Below are positions 44,879-54,466 of a DNA stretch of 64,000 nucleotides, in pieces. The DNA lies in NCBI GenBank assembly GCA_022448315.1, contig JAKVCA010000019.1, positions 122,098 through 186,097 on the forward strand, written 5' to 3'. The stretch is from Pirellulaceae bacterium. GTDB taxonomy: Bacteria; Planctomycetota; Planctomycetia; Pirellulales; Pirellulaceae. Position numbers and translations under genes: made by a program. Each line of letters starts with the position of its first letter. Positions within the stretch are counted from its first letter, which is position 1. Under the pieces are notes generated by a model. The model was not told the DNA's origin. It made no database searches and worked only from the letters and a program-made list of their open reading frames with translations.

Positions 44879-46018
44879 ATGAATGCTCTGTCACTCGTCA
44901 AAGAACTCATCAAAATCGAATCGCCTAGCAACATTTCGAATGTTGCCGTCAGCGACTTTCTTCAACAGGAGCTTGAGCACATTGGGTTCGCTGTGGAGCG
45001 ACTGGAGTACCTGGACGTCAATGAGGTTCGCAAAGTCAGCTTGGTAGGAAAAAAAGGAACTGGTACCGGCGGGCTTGCCTATTTCGCTCACTCCGACACA
45101 GTCCCTGCAGAAACGTGGCACAGCAGTGAGCATGGTCCATTCGCCCCGGCAATCGTAGAACAAAAACTCTATGGCCGCGGGTCATGCGATATGAAGGGCT
45201 CGATTGCATGCATGATTTCAGCCGCAAGAGAGATGGACGAGAGTCAGCTTGAAGAACCTCTCTACATCGCAATTACGGCCGATGAAGAAGTCGGTTACCT
45301 GGGTGCCAAACAGGTCGCCGCCGAGAGCGGCTATTACCGGGAGATGGTCGAGGCAGAGACGCCCGCGATTATTGGAGAACCGACGCTGTTAGAGGTGGTT
45401 CACGCTCATAAAGGATCTTATGGATTTCGAGTGACCTCCCGAGGTCGAGCGGCCCACAGCAGCACTTCGGAAGGCATCAACGCCAACCTCGCCATGATTC
45501 CGTTCCTGTTGGAAATGAAGGCGATCCATGAGGAAACGGAGACCAGTCAGCAATGGCACGATGCGAGGTTCGATCCTCCAACGGTGAGCTGGAATATTGG
45601 AATCAACGACCACACACCGGCCGTGAATGTCACCCCTCCCCAATCCGTATGCACGGTATATTTCCGCCCTATGCCAGAGCAGGACCCAGAGATCTTGATG
45701 CAACGCGCGGAGACAGTGGCCCAAAATCTGGGGCTGGAATTTGAGGCGTTTCGACATGGCTTGCCATTCTTTACTGAGCCAGGCTCTCCGTTCGTCAGGC
45801 AAGCCACTGAATTGGCGGGTCACCAGAAATCACGCACAGTCTCGTACGGCACCGATGGTGGCGTCCTGAAAGAATTGAAGCACAAGGTCGTCCTTGGACC
45901 GGGCAGTATTGCTCAGGCCCACACGGCCGATGAGTGGATCACGCTCAAACAGTTGACCGCGGGAACTGAAATGTACGCCAAATTCATTCGTCATTACTGT
46001 GGGACCCAAGCTTCATGA
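44879..46018 (+). CDS. M20-family metallo-deacetylase/peptidase (ArgE/DapE-like)
   Basis: A 379-residue cytoplasmic zinc hydrolase of the ArgE/DapE/CPG2 family. Metal-site motifs: YFAHSDTVPA, GRGSCDMKGS, ITADEEVGYLGA with the catalytic Glu pair, IIGEPT, and the C-terminal AQAHTADEW. A lid domain with HKGSYGFRV lies between. ATG at 44879 starts just before the first helix; an upstream in-frame ATG at 44705 would add a sequence unlike the family. The stop overlaps the next gene as ATGA. With the downstream acetyltransferase this suggests acetylornithine deacetylase in arginine synthesis, but N-acyl amino acid or peptide substrates are possible. Confidence 0.85.
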   Translation: MNALSLVKELIKIESPSNISNVAVSDFLQQELEHIGFAVERLEYLDVNEVRKVSLVGKKGTGTGGLAYFAHSDTVPAETWHSSEHGPFAPAIVEQKLYGRGSCDMKGSIACMISAAREMDESQLEEPLYIAITADEEVGYLGAKQVAAESGYYREMVEAETPAIIGEPTLLEVVHAHKGSYGFRVTSRGRAAHSSTSEGINANLAMIPFLLEMKAIHEETETSQQWHDARFDPPTVSWNIGINDHTPAVNVTPPQSVCTVYFRPMPEQDPEILMQRAETVAQNLGLEFEAFRHGLPFFTEPGSPFVRQATELAGHQKSRTVSYGTDGGVLKELKHKVVLGPGSIAQAHTADEWITLKQLTAGTEMYAKFIRHYCGTQAS

Positions 46019-46491
46019 CTGGCCCCGAATTCAATCCCAACCCAAAATCTTCCGAAACAGCATCTCCCGAAACATCCGGCCTGACAGCCAGCGACATGGT
46101 CTTCAGGGAATGCACGCTCGAAGATCTAAACCCGGTTGTGAAGTTCCTGAATCCTTTTGTTGAATCGCAACATTTGCTCGCGAGGACGCTCGAAGAATAC
46201 CAGGTCCTGCTCAAACACGGCTTCCTCGCATTGAATCAGACGGAGATTATCGGATTCGCAGCCGTCGAGATCTACTCGCGAAAACTCGCTGAGATTCAGG
46301 CACTCGCCGTTGCACCAACTCAACAAAAACAGGGGATTGGCCGTCGACTGATTCAAATGTGCGTGGAGAGGGCAAAACGGGAAAACGTCGTCGAGCTGAT
46401 GGCGATTACCGCATCCGAAAAACTCTTCTCAGAGGTCGGGTTTCAATACACGCTGCCCGATCTCAAACGCGCCTTGTTCGTCAAGCCCTGA
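46015..46491 (+). CDS. GNAT-family N-acetyltransferase (N-acetylglutamate-synthase-like)
   Basis: A 158-residue acetyl-CoA-dependent acetyltransferase. After a disordered start of about 25 residues, the GNAT core shows the acetyl-CoA loop QKQGIGRRL in AVAPTQQKQGIGRRL and the AITASEKLFSEVGF pattern common to short ArgA-like N-acetyltransferases. The ATG overlaps the M20 gene stop by four bases, indicating coupled translation. Together they may make and remove acetyl groups on arginine precursors; this is inference from pairing. Confidence 0.82.
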   Translation: MTGPEFNPNPKSSETASPETSGLTASDMVFRECTLEDLNPVVKFLNPFVESQHLLARTLEEYQVLLKHGFLALNQTEIIGFAAVEIYSRKLAEIQALAVAPTQQKQGIGRRLIQMCVERAKRENVVELMAITASEKLFSEVGFQYTLPDLKRALFVKP

Positions 46492-46549
46492 ACGGACTCC
46501 CAGATGGGCCTATCAATTCTGGAGAAAGTCGGCAGATCTGCATGCCGTT

Positions 46550-47581
46550 TCAGTCATCGAACTGCCTGACCGCGATGATCGTGTAACTGCGCCACGACCA
46601 GGATTGGTATTCTGCGACCTTATCGCCATATTGCTCGTGGTACCACTCGGGTTGCTTCGTCACCAATAACATCATCCCGGCAGGCCTTAAAGCTTTGAAG
46701 CCACCCTCGAACATGATTTTTGCAATCTGTTGATCGGAGTAGTACGGGGGATTCGCGAGCACCAAATCGTAGCTCCCGCTGGCCTCCACTTCGACGTAAG
46801 CGTTCAGGCACGTCTCAAACCGCCTTACCTCATTCTTCTTGAGCCCCCACTCGGCACAGGCCAACGCACGAGGATTGACGTCCACCATGGTGACGTGAGT
46901 CTCAGGAGCACGCAGAGCAGCGGCAATCCCAACGCCCCCCGATCCGCAACCCAAATCCAGTATTCGATCGCCGGCCACCACTTCCATCGTCTCGATGAGG
47001 CAGCGCGCACCGGTATCCAGACGTCGATGACTGAAGACCCCGGGGGTCGTTTTAAGATCGATCAGTCGGTCTTGGTCTCTAAATTTGAATTCGCACCCGA
47101 AGTTTCGCAACCTCACGGAAGAATGTCCACGCACCAAACGATAGACGACCCCTTTCTCAAAAATGTGGCGACTGACACTTCGATTCAACTTGCCGAGTTC
47201 ATTTCTGATCCAAGTGTCTTTTGGAGCATCGACGCTTACCCAAAACTCCCCTCCAGGCTCGAGTCGATGGTAACATTGCTGCATCAGCTCCCGAGTCAGT
47301 TCCCCATCTCCGCGGCGACTGCAGGGCAACGCCGCAAGCTGGAAAGGGCCTTCTGGAAAATCCGCCTCACATTTGACTTGAACGCCAGACGAGGGCGTTA
47401 AATTCCCGGCGGCCTGTTCAGCCAAATAGATATCAGAAAACAGGAGTTGCACTTCTTTGGCACCTTGATCAACAAGGTGAGCCGCAAGTTGTCCACGGCC
47501 TAGACTGAAGCAGAGAGCCCGTCGATCTCCGCTGTCGCCGATGGCATCGATCAAAAGCTGCTCAGAAACACGAGGCTGCAT
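46550..47581 (-). CDS. Class I SAM-dependent methyltransferase (RsmC/RlmG-like)
   Basis: A 343-residue two-domain protein. The C-terminal half is a Rossmann methyltransferase with ILDLGCGSGGVGIAAALR for SAM, acidic VTMVDVNPRAL, and the catalytic LANPPYY tetrad typical of enzymes acting on exocyclic amino groups of guanine or adenine in rRNA. The N-terminal half is a degenerate copy of the same fold, as in RsmC and RlmG, which methylate guanines of 16S or 23S rRNA. ATG at 47581 is used; TTG at 47602 is an alternative. Which rRNA base is modified cannot be told from the sequence. Confidence 0.85.
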   Translation of the reverse strand: MQPRVSEQLLIDAIGDSGDRRALCFSLGRGQLAAHLVDQGAKEVQLLFSDIYLAEQAAGNLTPSSGVQVKCEADFPEGPFQLAALPCSRRGDGELTRELMQQCYHRLEPGGEFWVSVDAPKDTWIRNELGKLNRSVSRHIFEKGVVYRLVRGHSSVRLRNFGCEFKFRDQDRLIDLKTTPGVFSHRRLDTGARCLIETMEVVAGDRILDLGCGSGGVGIAAALRAPETHVTMVDVNPRALACAEWGLKKNEVRRFETCLNAYVEVEASGSYDLVLANPPYYSDQQIAKIMFEGGFKALRPAGMMLLVTKQPEWYHEQYGDKVAEYQSWSWRSYTIIAVRQFDD

Positions 47582-47802
47582 CACGAAGATTCCGCTTTCC
47601 AATTCGAATTCAGGCTGCTAACCAGCTCAAGCCTTGAAACGGTCTTCAACCGAAGTTTCGGTCAAATCCATCAAGGTCCAGAAAATGCAGCTTTTGCCAA
47701 GCTCTTTGCATTTAAACGACGATACTTGCTTGACCACATTCCCTGCCGACCTAGCTTTTGTAAGACTCGCTACATCCATTGGCAAGGACCGGGAGACCCA
47801 CC

Positions 47803-48069
47803 ATGACCATCCAATCTTCTGACAACTATCCCTTTCCTGACCGCCGTCAAAATCGTGAAAACAGCCGCCCATACAGCGGCGTTGAGCGTCGTCAATTCTC
47901 CAACAGTTACAACGGCCTCTCAGAAGGGGCAAGGGAACTCGGTCAAGCCATTGACCAATACAAACTGAATAATCGTCGCAGATACATCACCTACGAGGAG
48001 ATGTACAGCATCATTTCCCAACTTGGCTACCAGAAGAATTCGGAAGTGGGGTTGAGCCACGAAAGCTAG
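47803..48069 (+). CDS. Small conserved-looking cytoplasmic protein, 88 residues
   Basis: An 88-residue hydrophilic protein with a strong ribosome-binding site (GGGAG at 47791-47795, 7 nt before the ATG). The N-terminal half is basic and disordered, with two arginine-rich phrases (PDRRQNRENSR and GVERRQF); the C-terminal half is helical with ITYEEMYSIISQLGYQK, like a small helix-turn-helix or EF-like packing domain. No known function. It ends before a strong bidirectional terminator. Confidence 0.8.
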   Translation: MTIQSSDNYPFPDRRQNRENSRPYSGVERRQFSNSYNGLSEGARELGQAIDQYKLNNRRRYITYEEMYSIISQLGYQKNSEVGLSHES

Positions 48070-48125
48070 GGCAGGGTGGGAGAGGTGCCACCTCGCCAGG
48101 TCCATCGCTGTCAATCGCTTAATTT

Positions 48126-48160
48126 AAAAAGGCCCAACCGGGAAAGGTTGGGCCTTTTTT
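48126..48160. terminator. Bidirectional terminator between convergent genes
   Basis: GGCCCAACC (48131-48139), loop GGGAAA, GGTTGGGCC (48146-48154) flanked by five A on the left and six T on the right. It can end both the rightward 88-residue gene and the leftward Gfo/Idh/MocA gene. Confidence 0.92.
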
Positions 48161-48195
48161 CATAGGCACTTCATCGTCGACGTCCGCGGCATTTT

Positions 48196-49335
48196 TTAAT
48201 TCACCGACGTCCAACTCTTGCTCTTCGCGCTGGTCAAAACGGCTTCACAGACCTTCTGCGTCTCCAAGGCATCCCGGAATGTAGGCCCCGTCGGTTGCCC
48301 CTTAGCAAGGTTATCGAGAAAGTCCGCGACCTGGTGAACGAAGGTATGTTCATATCCAATCTGCAGCCCAGGAACCCACCATTGCCCCATGTAGGGCTGA
48401 TCGCCATCCGTCACATGGATCGATCTCCAGCCTCGAACCGTTGATTCGTCGCGATGATCGAAGTAGCTCAACCGATGAAGATCATGCAGGTCCCACGCGA
48501 TCGAAGCGTGCTCGCCATTGATCTCAAACGTGTAAAGCGCCTTGTGGCCACGTGCATATCGCGTCGACTCAAACGTTGCCAGCGACCCGTTATCGAACTT
48601 GGCCAGAAAAGCACAGGCGTCGTCAATCTCAACCTTTTGCTTCTCACCCGTTGCGCTGTGAACCCGCTCTTTGATGAACGTCTCGGTCATTGCTGAGACG
48701 TCGCTGATTCCACCGTTCAGCCAAAGTGCGGTATCGATGCAATGCGCCAGAAGATCGCCCGTGACTCCACTTCCTGCCGCCGCTGCGTCCAATCGCCAGA
48801 GGGCTTCTCCCCCCTGAGGCAACTCCTCTGAGATGGTCCAATCCTGAAGGAAAACCGCTCGGTAATGGAAAATTTTTCCCAGCTTGCCTTCATCAATCAA
48901 CTGTTTTGCCAAAGTCACCGCCGGGACCCGGCGGTAGTTGTACCAGACCGTATTCGCAACGCCTGCCTCTTCTACCGCCTTGCACATTTCCTCCCCTTGC
49001 TCTACATCCATTGCGAGAGGTTTTTCACAGAGAATCATCTTGCCGGCCTTGGCCGCTGCAATGGCGATCTCGTGATGCAGATTGTTTGGCGTGCAAATAT
49101 CAACGGCGTCAATGTCATCGCGTTCGATGAGTTTGCGCCAATCCGTCTCGACGGACTCATATCCCCATTGATCGGCAAAAGCCTGAGCCCGCTCTCCATT
49201 TCGTGCGCAAATCGCCTTGAGCACCGGCTGATACTCAAGATCAAAAAAGTGATTCACTTTAGCGTAGGCGTTCGAGTGGGTTCGCCCCATGAACCCGTAC
49301 CCGATCATTCCAATATTCAATGGCTTCTTGGACAT
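48196..49335 (-). CDS. Gfo/Idh/MocA-family oxidoreductase
   Basis: A 379-residue NAD(P)-dependent dehydrogenase. The N-terminal Rossmann fold has [25 protein letters not shown] and CEKPLAM with the catalytic lysine; the C-terminal alpha/beta domain has the usual [19 protein letters not shown] with the conserved Asp-x-x-x-His. This family oxidises inositols, sugars or sugar acids. ATG at 49335 has AAGGA upstream; a GTG at 49347 is possible. It follows a TIM-barrel sugar isomerase-like gene by 74 bases on the same strand, and the two probably act on one sugar or polyol. Confidence 0.92.
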   Translation of the reverse strand: MSKKPLNIGMIGYGFMGRTHSNAYAKVNHFFDLEYQPVLKAICARNGERAQAFADQWGYESVETDWRKLIERDDIDAVDICTPNNLHHEIAIAAAKAGKMILCEKPLAMDVEQGEEMCKAVEEAGVANTVWYNYRRVPAVTLAKQLIDEGKLGKIFHYRAVFLQDWTISEELPQGGEALWRLDAAAAGSGVTGDLLAHCIDTALWLNGGISDVSAMTETFIKERVHSATGEKQKVEIDDACAFLAKFDNGSLATFESTRYARGHKALYTFEINGEHASIAWDLHDLHRLSYFDHRDESTVRGWRSIHVTDGDQPYMGQWWVPGLQIGYEHTFVHQVADFLDNLAKGQPTGPTFRDALETQKVCEAVLTSAKSKSWTSVN

Positions 49336-49408
49336 TGCTTCCTTCACTCTCGGTTAAAAATGGATTTGTCGTTTGATTTTTGATGGACACCTCCGTCGGA
49401 ACGTCTGC

Positions 49409-50449
49409 TCAGCTCCAACTGTAGGCCTCACGAACCTTGATCATGACGTCAAGGATCGTATTCCATGTGTCCGGTTTTTCCAGCGTGGCGTTGGGGAACA
49501 TGCATCCGTCCCAGCAGATGTGCTCGATGCCACGGGCAGGCGCATCTTTCAACCAGTACTCCGCACACTTGACGATATCGAGTTTGCCGTTGGGATCATC
49601 CGCCGGACAATGCTTCCCCGTCTTGTCGTGCGAGCCAGCTCCGTGCACGTCTCCGTCATTTTGGGCGACATGAAAATCGATGGTCCATGGGCGGAGCTTG
49701 TCGGTCATCTTTTCATACGCCGCATAGAACTCATCGACGGTGTACCCATCCTGCAGCAAGGCACACTCCGGCGCGTTGTAGCCCATCAAGTAGAGATAGG
49801 TATGAGCCAAGTCGGCCTGAAATCCCAGGGATTCGGGCATCCCTACTTCTTCAAGAAGGTTCAGCATGTCTTTCCAACTGTGCATGCCAGCCCAGCAGAT
49901 CTCACCCTCCGCCGCGAGTCGTTCGCCGTGGTCTGCCGCAATCTTAGCCGCCTCACGGAACGTTGCAGCGATGGTTTTGGTATTGGCCTCAGGATTCGTC
50001 CTCCACTGATCCACACCAAACTCTGCCGAGTCGATGCGAATCACTCCATACTTCCGAATCCCATGGTCATTAAAAACCTTGGCAATCCGGCAGGCAACTT
50101 TGACAGCATCCAGAAACTTGCCTCGGGACTCCTCATCCCCCATCGCGGAATCGCCAACCGTTCCGGGCCAAACCGGGGCTACCAAGGAGCCCACAGAAAG
50201 TCCTTTACTCGCAATCAAGTCGGCAATACTGCGAATCTCATCATCTGAGGCATTGGGATCTGTATGCGGCAAAAACAGAAAGTAGTCAATGCCATCGAAT
50301 TTGGTGCCGTTGACATCCGCAGCGGCCGTAAGATCCAACATGTGCTCCAGACTGATGGGCGGCTCCTGTCCTTCTTCATCTCCTTTACCGACCAGTCCGG
50401 GCCACATCGCATTGTGCAACTTGGGGAGGGTTTTGGGGGCGTCGCTCAT
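49409..50449 (-). CDS. Xylose-isomerase-like TIM-barrel protein
   Basis: A 346-residue protein of the sugar phosphate isomerase/epimerase (AP-endonuclease-2-like) superfamily. Features: [13 protein letters not shown] start, [14 protein letters not shown], repeated beta-alpha units, metal-binding residues in [21 protein letters not shown] and [11 protein letters not shown] (Glu, Asp/His, His), and a HICWDGCMF near the end. Such enzymes interconvert keto and aldo sugars or inosose. It is first of a two-gene operon with a Gfo/Idh/MocA dehydrogenase. Substrate unknown. Confidence 0.88.
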   Translation of the reverse strand: MSDAPKTLPKLHNAMWPGLVGKGDEEGQEPPISLEHMLDLTAAADVNGTKFDGIDYFLFLPHTDPNASDDEIRSIADLIASKGLSVGSLVAPVWPGTVGDSAMGDEESRGKFLDAVKVACRIAKVFNDHGIRKYGVIRIDSAEFGVDQWRTNPEANTKTIAATFREAAKIAADHGERLAAEGEICWAGMHSWKDMLNLLEEVGMPESLGFQADLAHTYLYLMGYNAPECALLQDGYTVDEFYAAYEKMTDKLRPWTIDFHVAQNDGDVHGAGSHDKTGKHCPADDPNGKLDIVKCAEYWLKDAPARGIEHICWDGCMFPNATLEKPDTWNTILDVMIKVREAYSWS

Positions 50450-50909
50450 TTGCCGTAGCTCCTAATATTTCAAACTAAGCTGAGTAATTCCGACACTTGG
50501 CCATCGGGAAAATTTTAAGCCTCTTTGCATCAGGTTCACGTGATGACGGCAGTCCGGTGTGAATGCCGAGACACGAAAACCGGCCCCATATCGTAACGCC
50601 TGAAACCGTGGAGGCCAATCGACCGAGTAAGATCCGGCCTATCACCAGGTTGAGAAGCTTGAATTTCCACCTGGCGGACCGACAATGCTCGCCTCCCCAA
50701 ACTCCGAGATTGAGCTCGGGCAACCACCGACTCGAAGTCTGGGGAAGCTTGAGTTGGGATCTCATCGCAATTCCGACCACGCACCCCACCGCTCTGATAT
50801 ACTGTCCGCGTCATGAAGTGAGCAACGTGAGATACGGTGCAAAACGATCAATGGAATCCCGCCTGACATGCATGGCACCGAGGCGGTCGAATGTGAGAGG
50901 AGTTGTTTG
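50450..50909. other. Divergent intergenic region
   Basis: About 460 bases between the leftward sugar operon and the rightward DUF4432 gene. It contains the extended -10 candidate at 50795-50803. No other structure or gene is visible. Confidence 0.5.
50795..50803 (+). promoter_or_regulatory. Candidate extended -10 promoter for the DUF4432 gene
   Basis: TGATATACT (TGn directly before TATACT). There is no good -35 at 17 bases, which extended -10 promoters can do without. Predicted start near 50810, 100 nt before the ATG. Confidence 0.4.
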
Positions 50910-52067
50910 ATGTCGCAAACATGGACACTTTTGGATACCACTGAGGGGCAATTTACAGAATCCTGGGCATTTGACGGAAGCAGCGTCGGCTGGGAAGACC
51001 TTCAAATCCATGCTCACCGTCTAAGAGGCGGGAAACGCGACGGCGTGGATTTGATTAGCGTGCAAGATGGTGATTTCAGCTGGTCTGTCATCCCAACACG
51101 TGGCATGAATTTATGGAAGGCACAATTGGCCGACTGGTCGGTCGGTTGGAATTCGCCAGTCCAAGGTCCAGTTCATCCTCACCATGTTCCCGTCCACGAG
51201 CCCAGCGGACTCGGCTGGCTTGACGGGTTCGATGAATTACTCGCGAGGTGCGGCCTTGAAAGCAATGGGGCTCCAGAATTTGACGAGGACGGTCGGTTAG
51301 CGTATCCACTCCATGGAAAAATCTCGAATATACCAGCGTCAAAAGTCACGGTCAGCGTCGATGGAGAAAATGGGTCGGTAAGCATCTCCGGCACCGTCCT
51401 TGAGTCAAGGTTTCACTTTTCCAAACTTCAACTGGAAACAACGCTCACCAGTCAACGTGGTGTACCTACCATTTCGATTGAAGACACGATCAGCAATCTC
51501 TCGGCTTCGCCCGCTGAGGCTCAGATGCTCTATCACCTGAATCTTGGCGATCCCGTTTTGGACGGCGGAGCCCAGTTCAATGCTCCAGTAAAACGTCTTG
51601 TGCCACGAAACGCCCACGCAGCAAGTTCGCTTAACAGTTGGAACAACTACCCGGCTCCTCAGCCCGGCATTGAGGAGCAAGTATACTTCATGTCGATGCA
51701 CGCCGACGAAAAGCAAAAGACGCTGGCCCTCCTGAAAAACGCACATTCCACCCATGGATGTTGCCTTCGCTATGACACCACATCACTTCCCTACTTTTCG
51801 TTGTGGAAAAACCCAACCGCGTTTGAAGACGGGTATGTGACAGGACTCGAACCCGGTACGAACTTTCCAAACCCCCGAAGTTTCGAGGGTGACCACAAGC
51901 GATTCATCCCGCTTGCTCCCGGTGAACAAGCCCAACTCGGCTTCACCCTCGAGCTTCTTGATTCGGAAGAAGCGATTTCAGCACGGGATCAAGAGATTGC
52001 AACACTTCAAAAGGAAGGTGCAACACAAGTCGATGCTGAACCGGCAGCCGATTGGTGTGCTGACTGA
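50910..52067 (+). CDS. DUF4432-family (aldose-epimerase-fold) protein
   Basis: A 385-residue protein with the galactose-mutarotase-like beta-sandwich pattern. Recognisable pieces are FSWSVIPTRGMNLWKA, GLGWLDGFDELLARCGL and PLHGKISN with a conserved His, YHLNLGDPVLDGGAQF and GYVTGLEPGTNFPNPR near the C-terminus. DUF4432 proteins are thought to be sugar epimerase-like but are not well characterised. The ATG at 50910 follows GAGAGGAG at good distance. It stands divergent to the sugar isomerase/dehydrogenase pair, suggesting a shared sugar pathway. Confidence 0.86.
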   Translation: MSQTWTLLDTTEGQFTESWAFDGSSVGWEDLQIHAHRLRGGKRDGVDLISVQDGDFSWSVIPTRGMNLWKAQLADWSVGWNSPVQGPVHPHHVPVHEPSGLGWLDGFDELLARCGLESNGAPEFDEDGRLAYPLHGKISNIPASKVTVSVDGENGSVSISGTVLESRFHFSKLQLETTLTSQRGVPTISIEDTISNLSASPAEAQMLYHLNLGDPVLDGGAQFNAPVKRLVPRNAHAASSLNSWNNYPAPQPGIEEQVYFMSMHADEKQKTLALLKNAHSTHGCCLRYDTTSLPYFSLWKNPTAFEDGYVTGLEPGTNFPNPRSFEGDHKRFIPLAPGEQAQLGFTLELLDSEEAISARDQEIATLQKEGATQVDAEPAADWCAD

Positions 52068-52118
52068 TGAAATCGCAAGCTTGAGGACGCCCCGCACGCT
52101 TTTGGCCTACCAGCGGAT

Positions 52119-54236
52119 TTACAACTCCGCTACCGACGTCGGCTGGCGGGTTGCTTCGACGGCGTTTTGAATCGCGTCGAGGCCGATCGCGGGCGCGGCA
52201 CATGTGAAGTTCTTGCAAACGTAAAGTGTCGGCTGCCCCCGCTGACAGGTCCGACCTTCGAACAAATGGGCCAACGGCCCCGTCCGATGCTCGGCCTCGG
52301 TTCCGAAAGCGAAATAGTGTTCCGTCGGAATCCGAGCTTGCAGCAGGCGAAGTGCCGCTCGATTCACGGTGGCGTCGTCCCCCGGGACAAGGACCCAATG
52401 AGTCGGGCTCTCGCAGCAGGCCGCAAGCACGACCAACATTTTAGAAGCCGCTTCGGGATGGCGTCCCCACAATGCCCTTCCTGCTCGAACGGTTTCCTGT
52501 GCCAACTCTTGATACTTCGGCTTGCCAATCATCCCGCCGAGGCGTTGCAAACCCTGCGCCGCAGTGGCGTTGCCGCTGGGTAGACTGGCGTCGTGAAATT
52601 CTTTGATCCTGTTGAGCCGTTCTCCGTGAAGATTTTCGTTGTAAAAGAAACCACCTTTTTCGGCATCGTGAAATCTCCCGATCATCCCTTCAGCCAACAC
52701 CTCTGCTCGCTCCAACCATAAGCAGTCGAGCGTCGCCTCGTACAGGCTTAAAAAGGCAACAAGCAGGTGACTATAGTCATCCAGAAAAACGGTACCGGTA
52801 GCCCGGCCACCGCAATGACCGTGCAGAAGCTCACCGGGGCCTCGCTGGCAATGCTTCATCAGAAATTCGGCAGCTTGGGACGCGGCCTCCACATACCGAC
52901 ATTCGTTGAAAACACGACCGGCTCGCGCGACAGCCTCGATTGCAAGCCCATTCCAATTGGTCAACACTTTGGCATCTTTACTCGGTGGCACACGCTTCCT
53001 GCGAGCATCAAGCAAGAGCAACTTGGCCCGGCTCAACTCGGAAAGCAACTCGGCTTGTGTCAGACCCGACTCTGCGGCAAATTCTTCCAGGTCTTGGGTC
53101 AGGCACAGGACATTGGCCTGTTCAAAATTCCCTTTGTCCGTCACCCCGTAGCAGCGTTTAAATCGTTGAATCGCGTCCTCAGAAAACGTCTCAGACAGAG
53201 CTCGTTGAATCTCGTCGGCCGTCCAAATGTAGTATCGACCTTCCTGACCTTCGCTGTCAGCATCGATCGCGCACAGAAATCCGCCTTCCGAGTTCCGCAT
53301 CTCATCAAGAAGAAAATCGCAGGTCTCGCGGATGACGACCTCATCATGTTCACGCCTCAGATTGAGCCACACGTCCAGGTAGATGTGCAAAAGCAGGGCA
53401 TTGTCGTACAGCATTTTTTCAAAGTGAGGGACACGCCATTCCGCGTCGACGCTGTATCGGGCAAAACCGCCTCCTAAATGATCATAGAGCCCGCGCCGAC
53501 TCATCATATCGAGACTCTTTCGGACCCACTGGCTGAGTTGCAGCCCCAGTGGGGAAGACGAGTGTTCTTTTCGATGAGCAATCCTCCAGGCCAATCGGAG
53601 TTCCATGGCCTGAGGAAATTTGGGAGCCTCTCCAAATCCTCCCCTCTCGAGATCACCCAATTCGACCAGTCGGCATGCCGCTTGCTCCAGAATCGCCATA
53701 CTGAGAGGAGTCTGATCATCGCGAAAGCCGCTTTGACGTTCGATCAGGTGTCGCGCAAGCTGGTCGGCGGTTTTATCAACATCACTCCGGCGTTCTTGGA
53801 AAGCCTCCAAAACCTTTAAGAGCACGTGACCAAAACCTGGCATTCCCTGCTGAGGCTGAGGTGGCCAGTAGGTTCCTCCGAAAAAAACATCGAGCGAGGG
53901 AGTGAGAAATGCAGATAAGGGCCAACCTCCCTGTCCACCTCGAAGTGCCGTCACGGCCTCCATGTAGAGATGATCGAGGTCGGGGCGTTCCTCCCGATCT
54001 ACCTTGATGCAAATGAAGTACTCATTGAGGATAGCGGCGATGGACTCGTTACGAAAACTTTCCCGCTCCATCACGTGGCACCAGTGGCAAGCGGAATAAC
54101 CGATGGACAGAAAGATTGGCTTGTCCTCTAGACGGGCTCGCTCAAGAGCATCCTGCCCCCATGCGTACCAATGCACGGGATTGCTTGCATGCTGCAACAG
54201 GTACGGACTTGTTTCCATAGCCAACCGGTTGGTCAT
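52119..54236 (-). CDS. YyaL/SPATA20-type thioredoxin-domain protein
   Basis: A 705-residue protein. Residues 1-160 are a DUF255 thioredoxin-like domain with YLLQHASNPVHWYAWG and the active-site-like SACHWCHVM followed by KVDREERPDLD and GGWPLSAFLTP; the rest is an alpha/alpha toroid like those of N-acylglucosamine 2-epimerases and glycosidases. This is the widespread YyaL (spermatogenesis-associated protein 20) family whose reaction is not settled. Start ATG 54236 with AGGA upstream; full length for the family. It seems an independent gene within the sugar region. Confidence 0.92.
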   Translation of the reverse strand: MTNRLAMETSPYLLQHASNPVHWYAWGQDALERARLEDKPIFLSIGYSACHWCHVMERESFRNESIAAILNEYFICIKVDREERPDLDHLYMEAVTALRGGQGGWPLSAFLTPSLDVFFGGTYWPPQPQQGMPGFGHVLLKVLEAFQERRSDVDKTADQLARHLIERQSGFRDDQTPLSMAILEQAACRLVELGDLERGGFGEAPKFPQAMELRLAWRIAHRKEHSSSPLGLQLSQWVRKSLDMMSRRGLYDHLGGGFARYSVDAEWRVPHFEKMLYDNALLLHIYLDVWLNLRREHDEVVIRETCDFLLDEMRNSEGGFLCAIDADSEGQEGRYYIWTADEIQRALSETFSEDAIQRFKRCYGVTDKGNFEQANVLCLTQDLEEFAAESGLTQAELLSELSRAKLLLLDARRKRVPPSKDAKVLTNWNGLAIEAVARAGRVFNECRYVEAASQAAEFLMKHCQRGPGELLHGHCGGRATGTVFLDDYSHLLVAFLSLYEATLDCLWLERAEVLAEGMIGRFHDAEKGGFFYNENLHGERLNRIKEFHDASLPSGNATAAQGLQRLGGMIGKPKYQELAQETVRAGRALWGRHPEAASKMLVVLAACCESPTHWVLVPGDDATVNRAALRLLQARIPTEHYFAFGTEAEHRTGPLAHLFEGRTCQRGQPTLYVCKNFTCAAPAIGLDAIQNAVEATRQPTSVAEL

Positions 54237-54466
54237 CTTTTTTTCCTGCTTGTTGCCCTCAAAGTTACCCCGGACGTTTTTGAGTTTGACGTTCAGGCCG
54301 GGCTGATTCCCCGAAGCCGTGTCGGATCTGTCTATTCGATCACCTTAAATCAACACGTGGACGCCGCGGTCGAATCGATTCCCTCAAGTTCCGCGCGGAG
54401 CTTGCCTCAAATTACACCGATCGTGATGGAGCGGCGTTTCTACATTGAACGTCGATACGGCATGAC

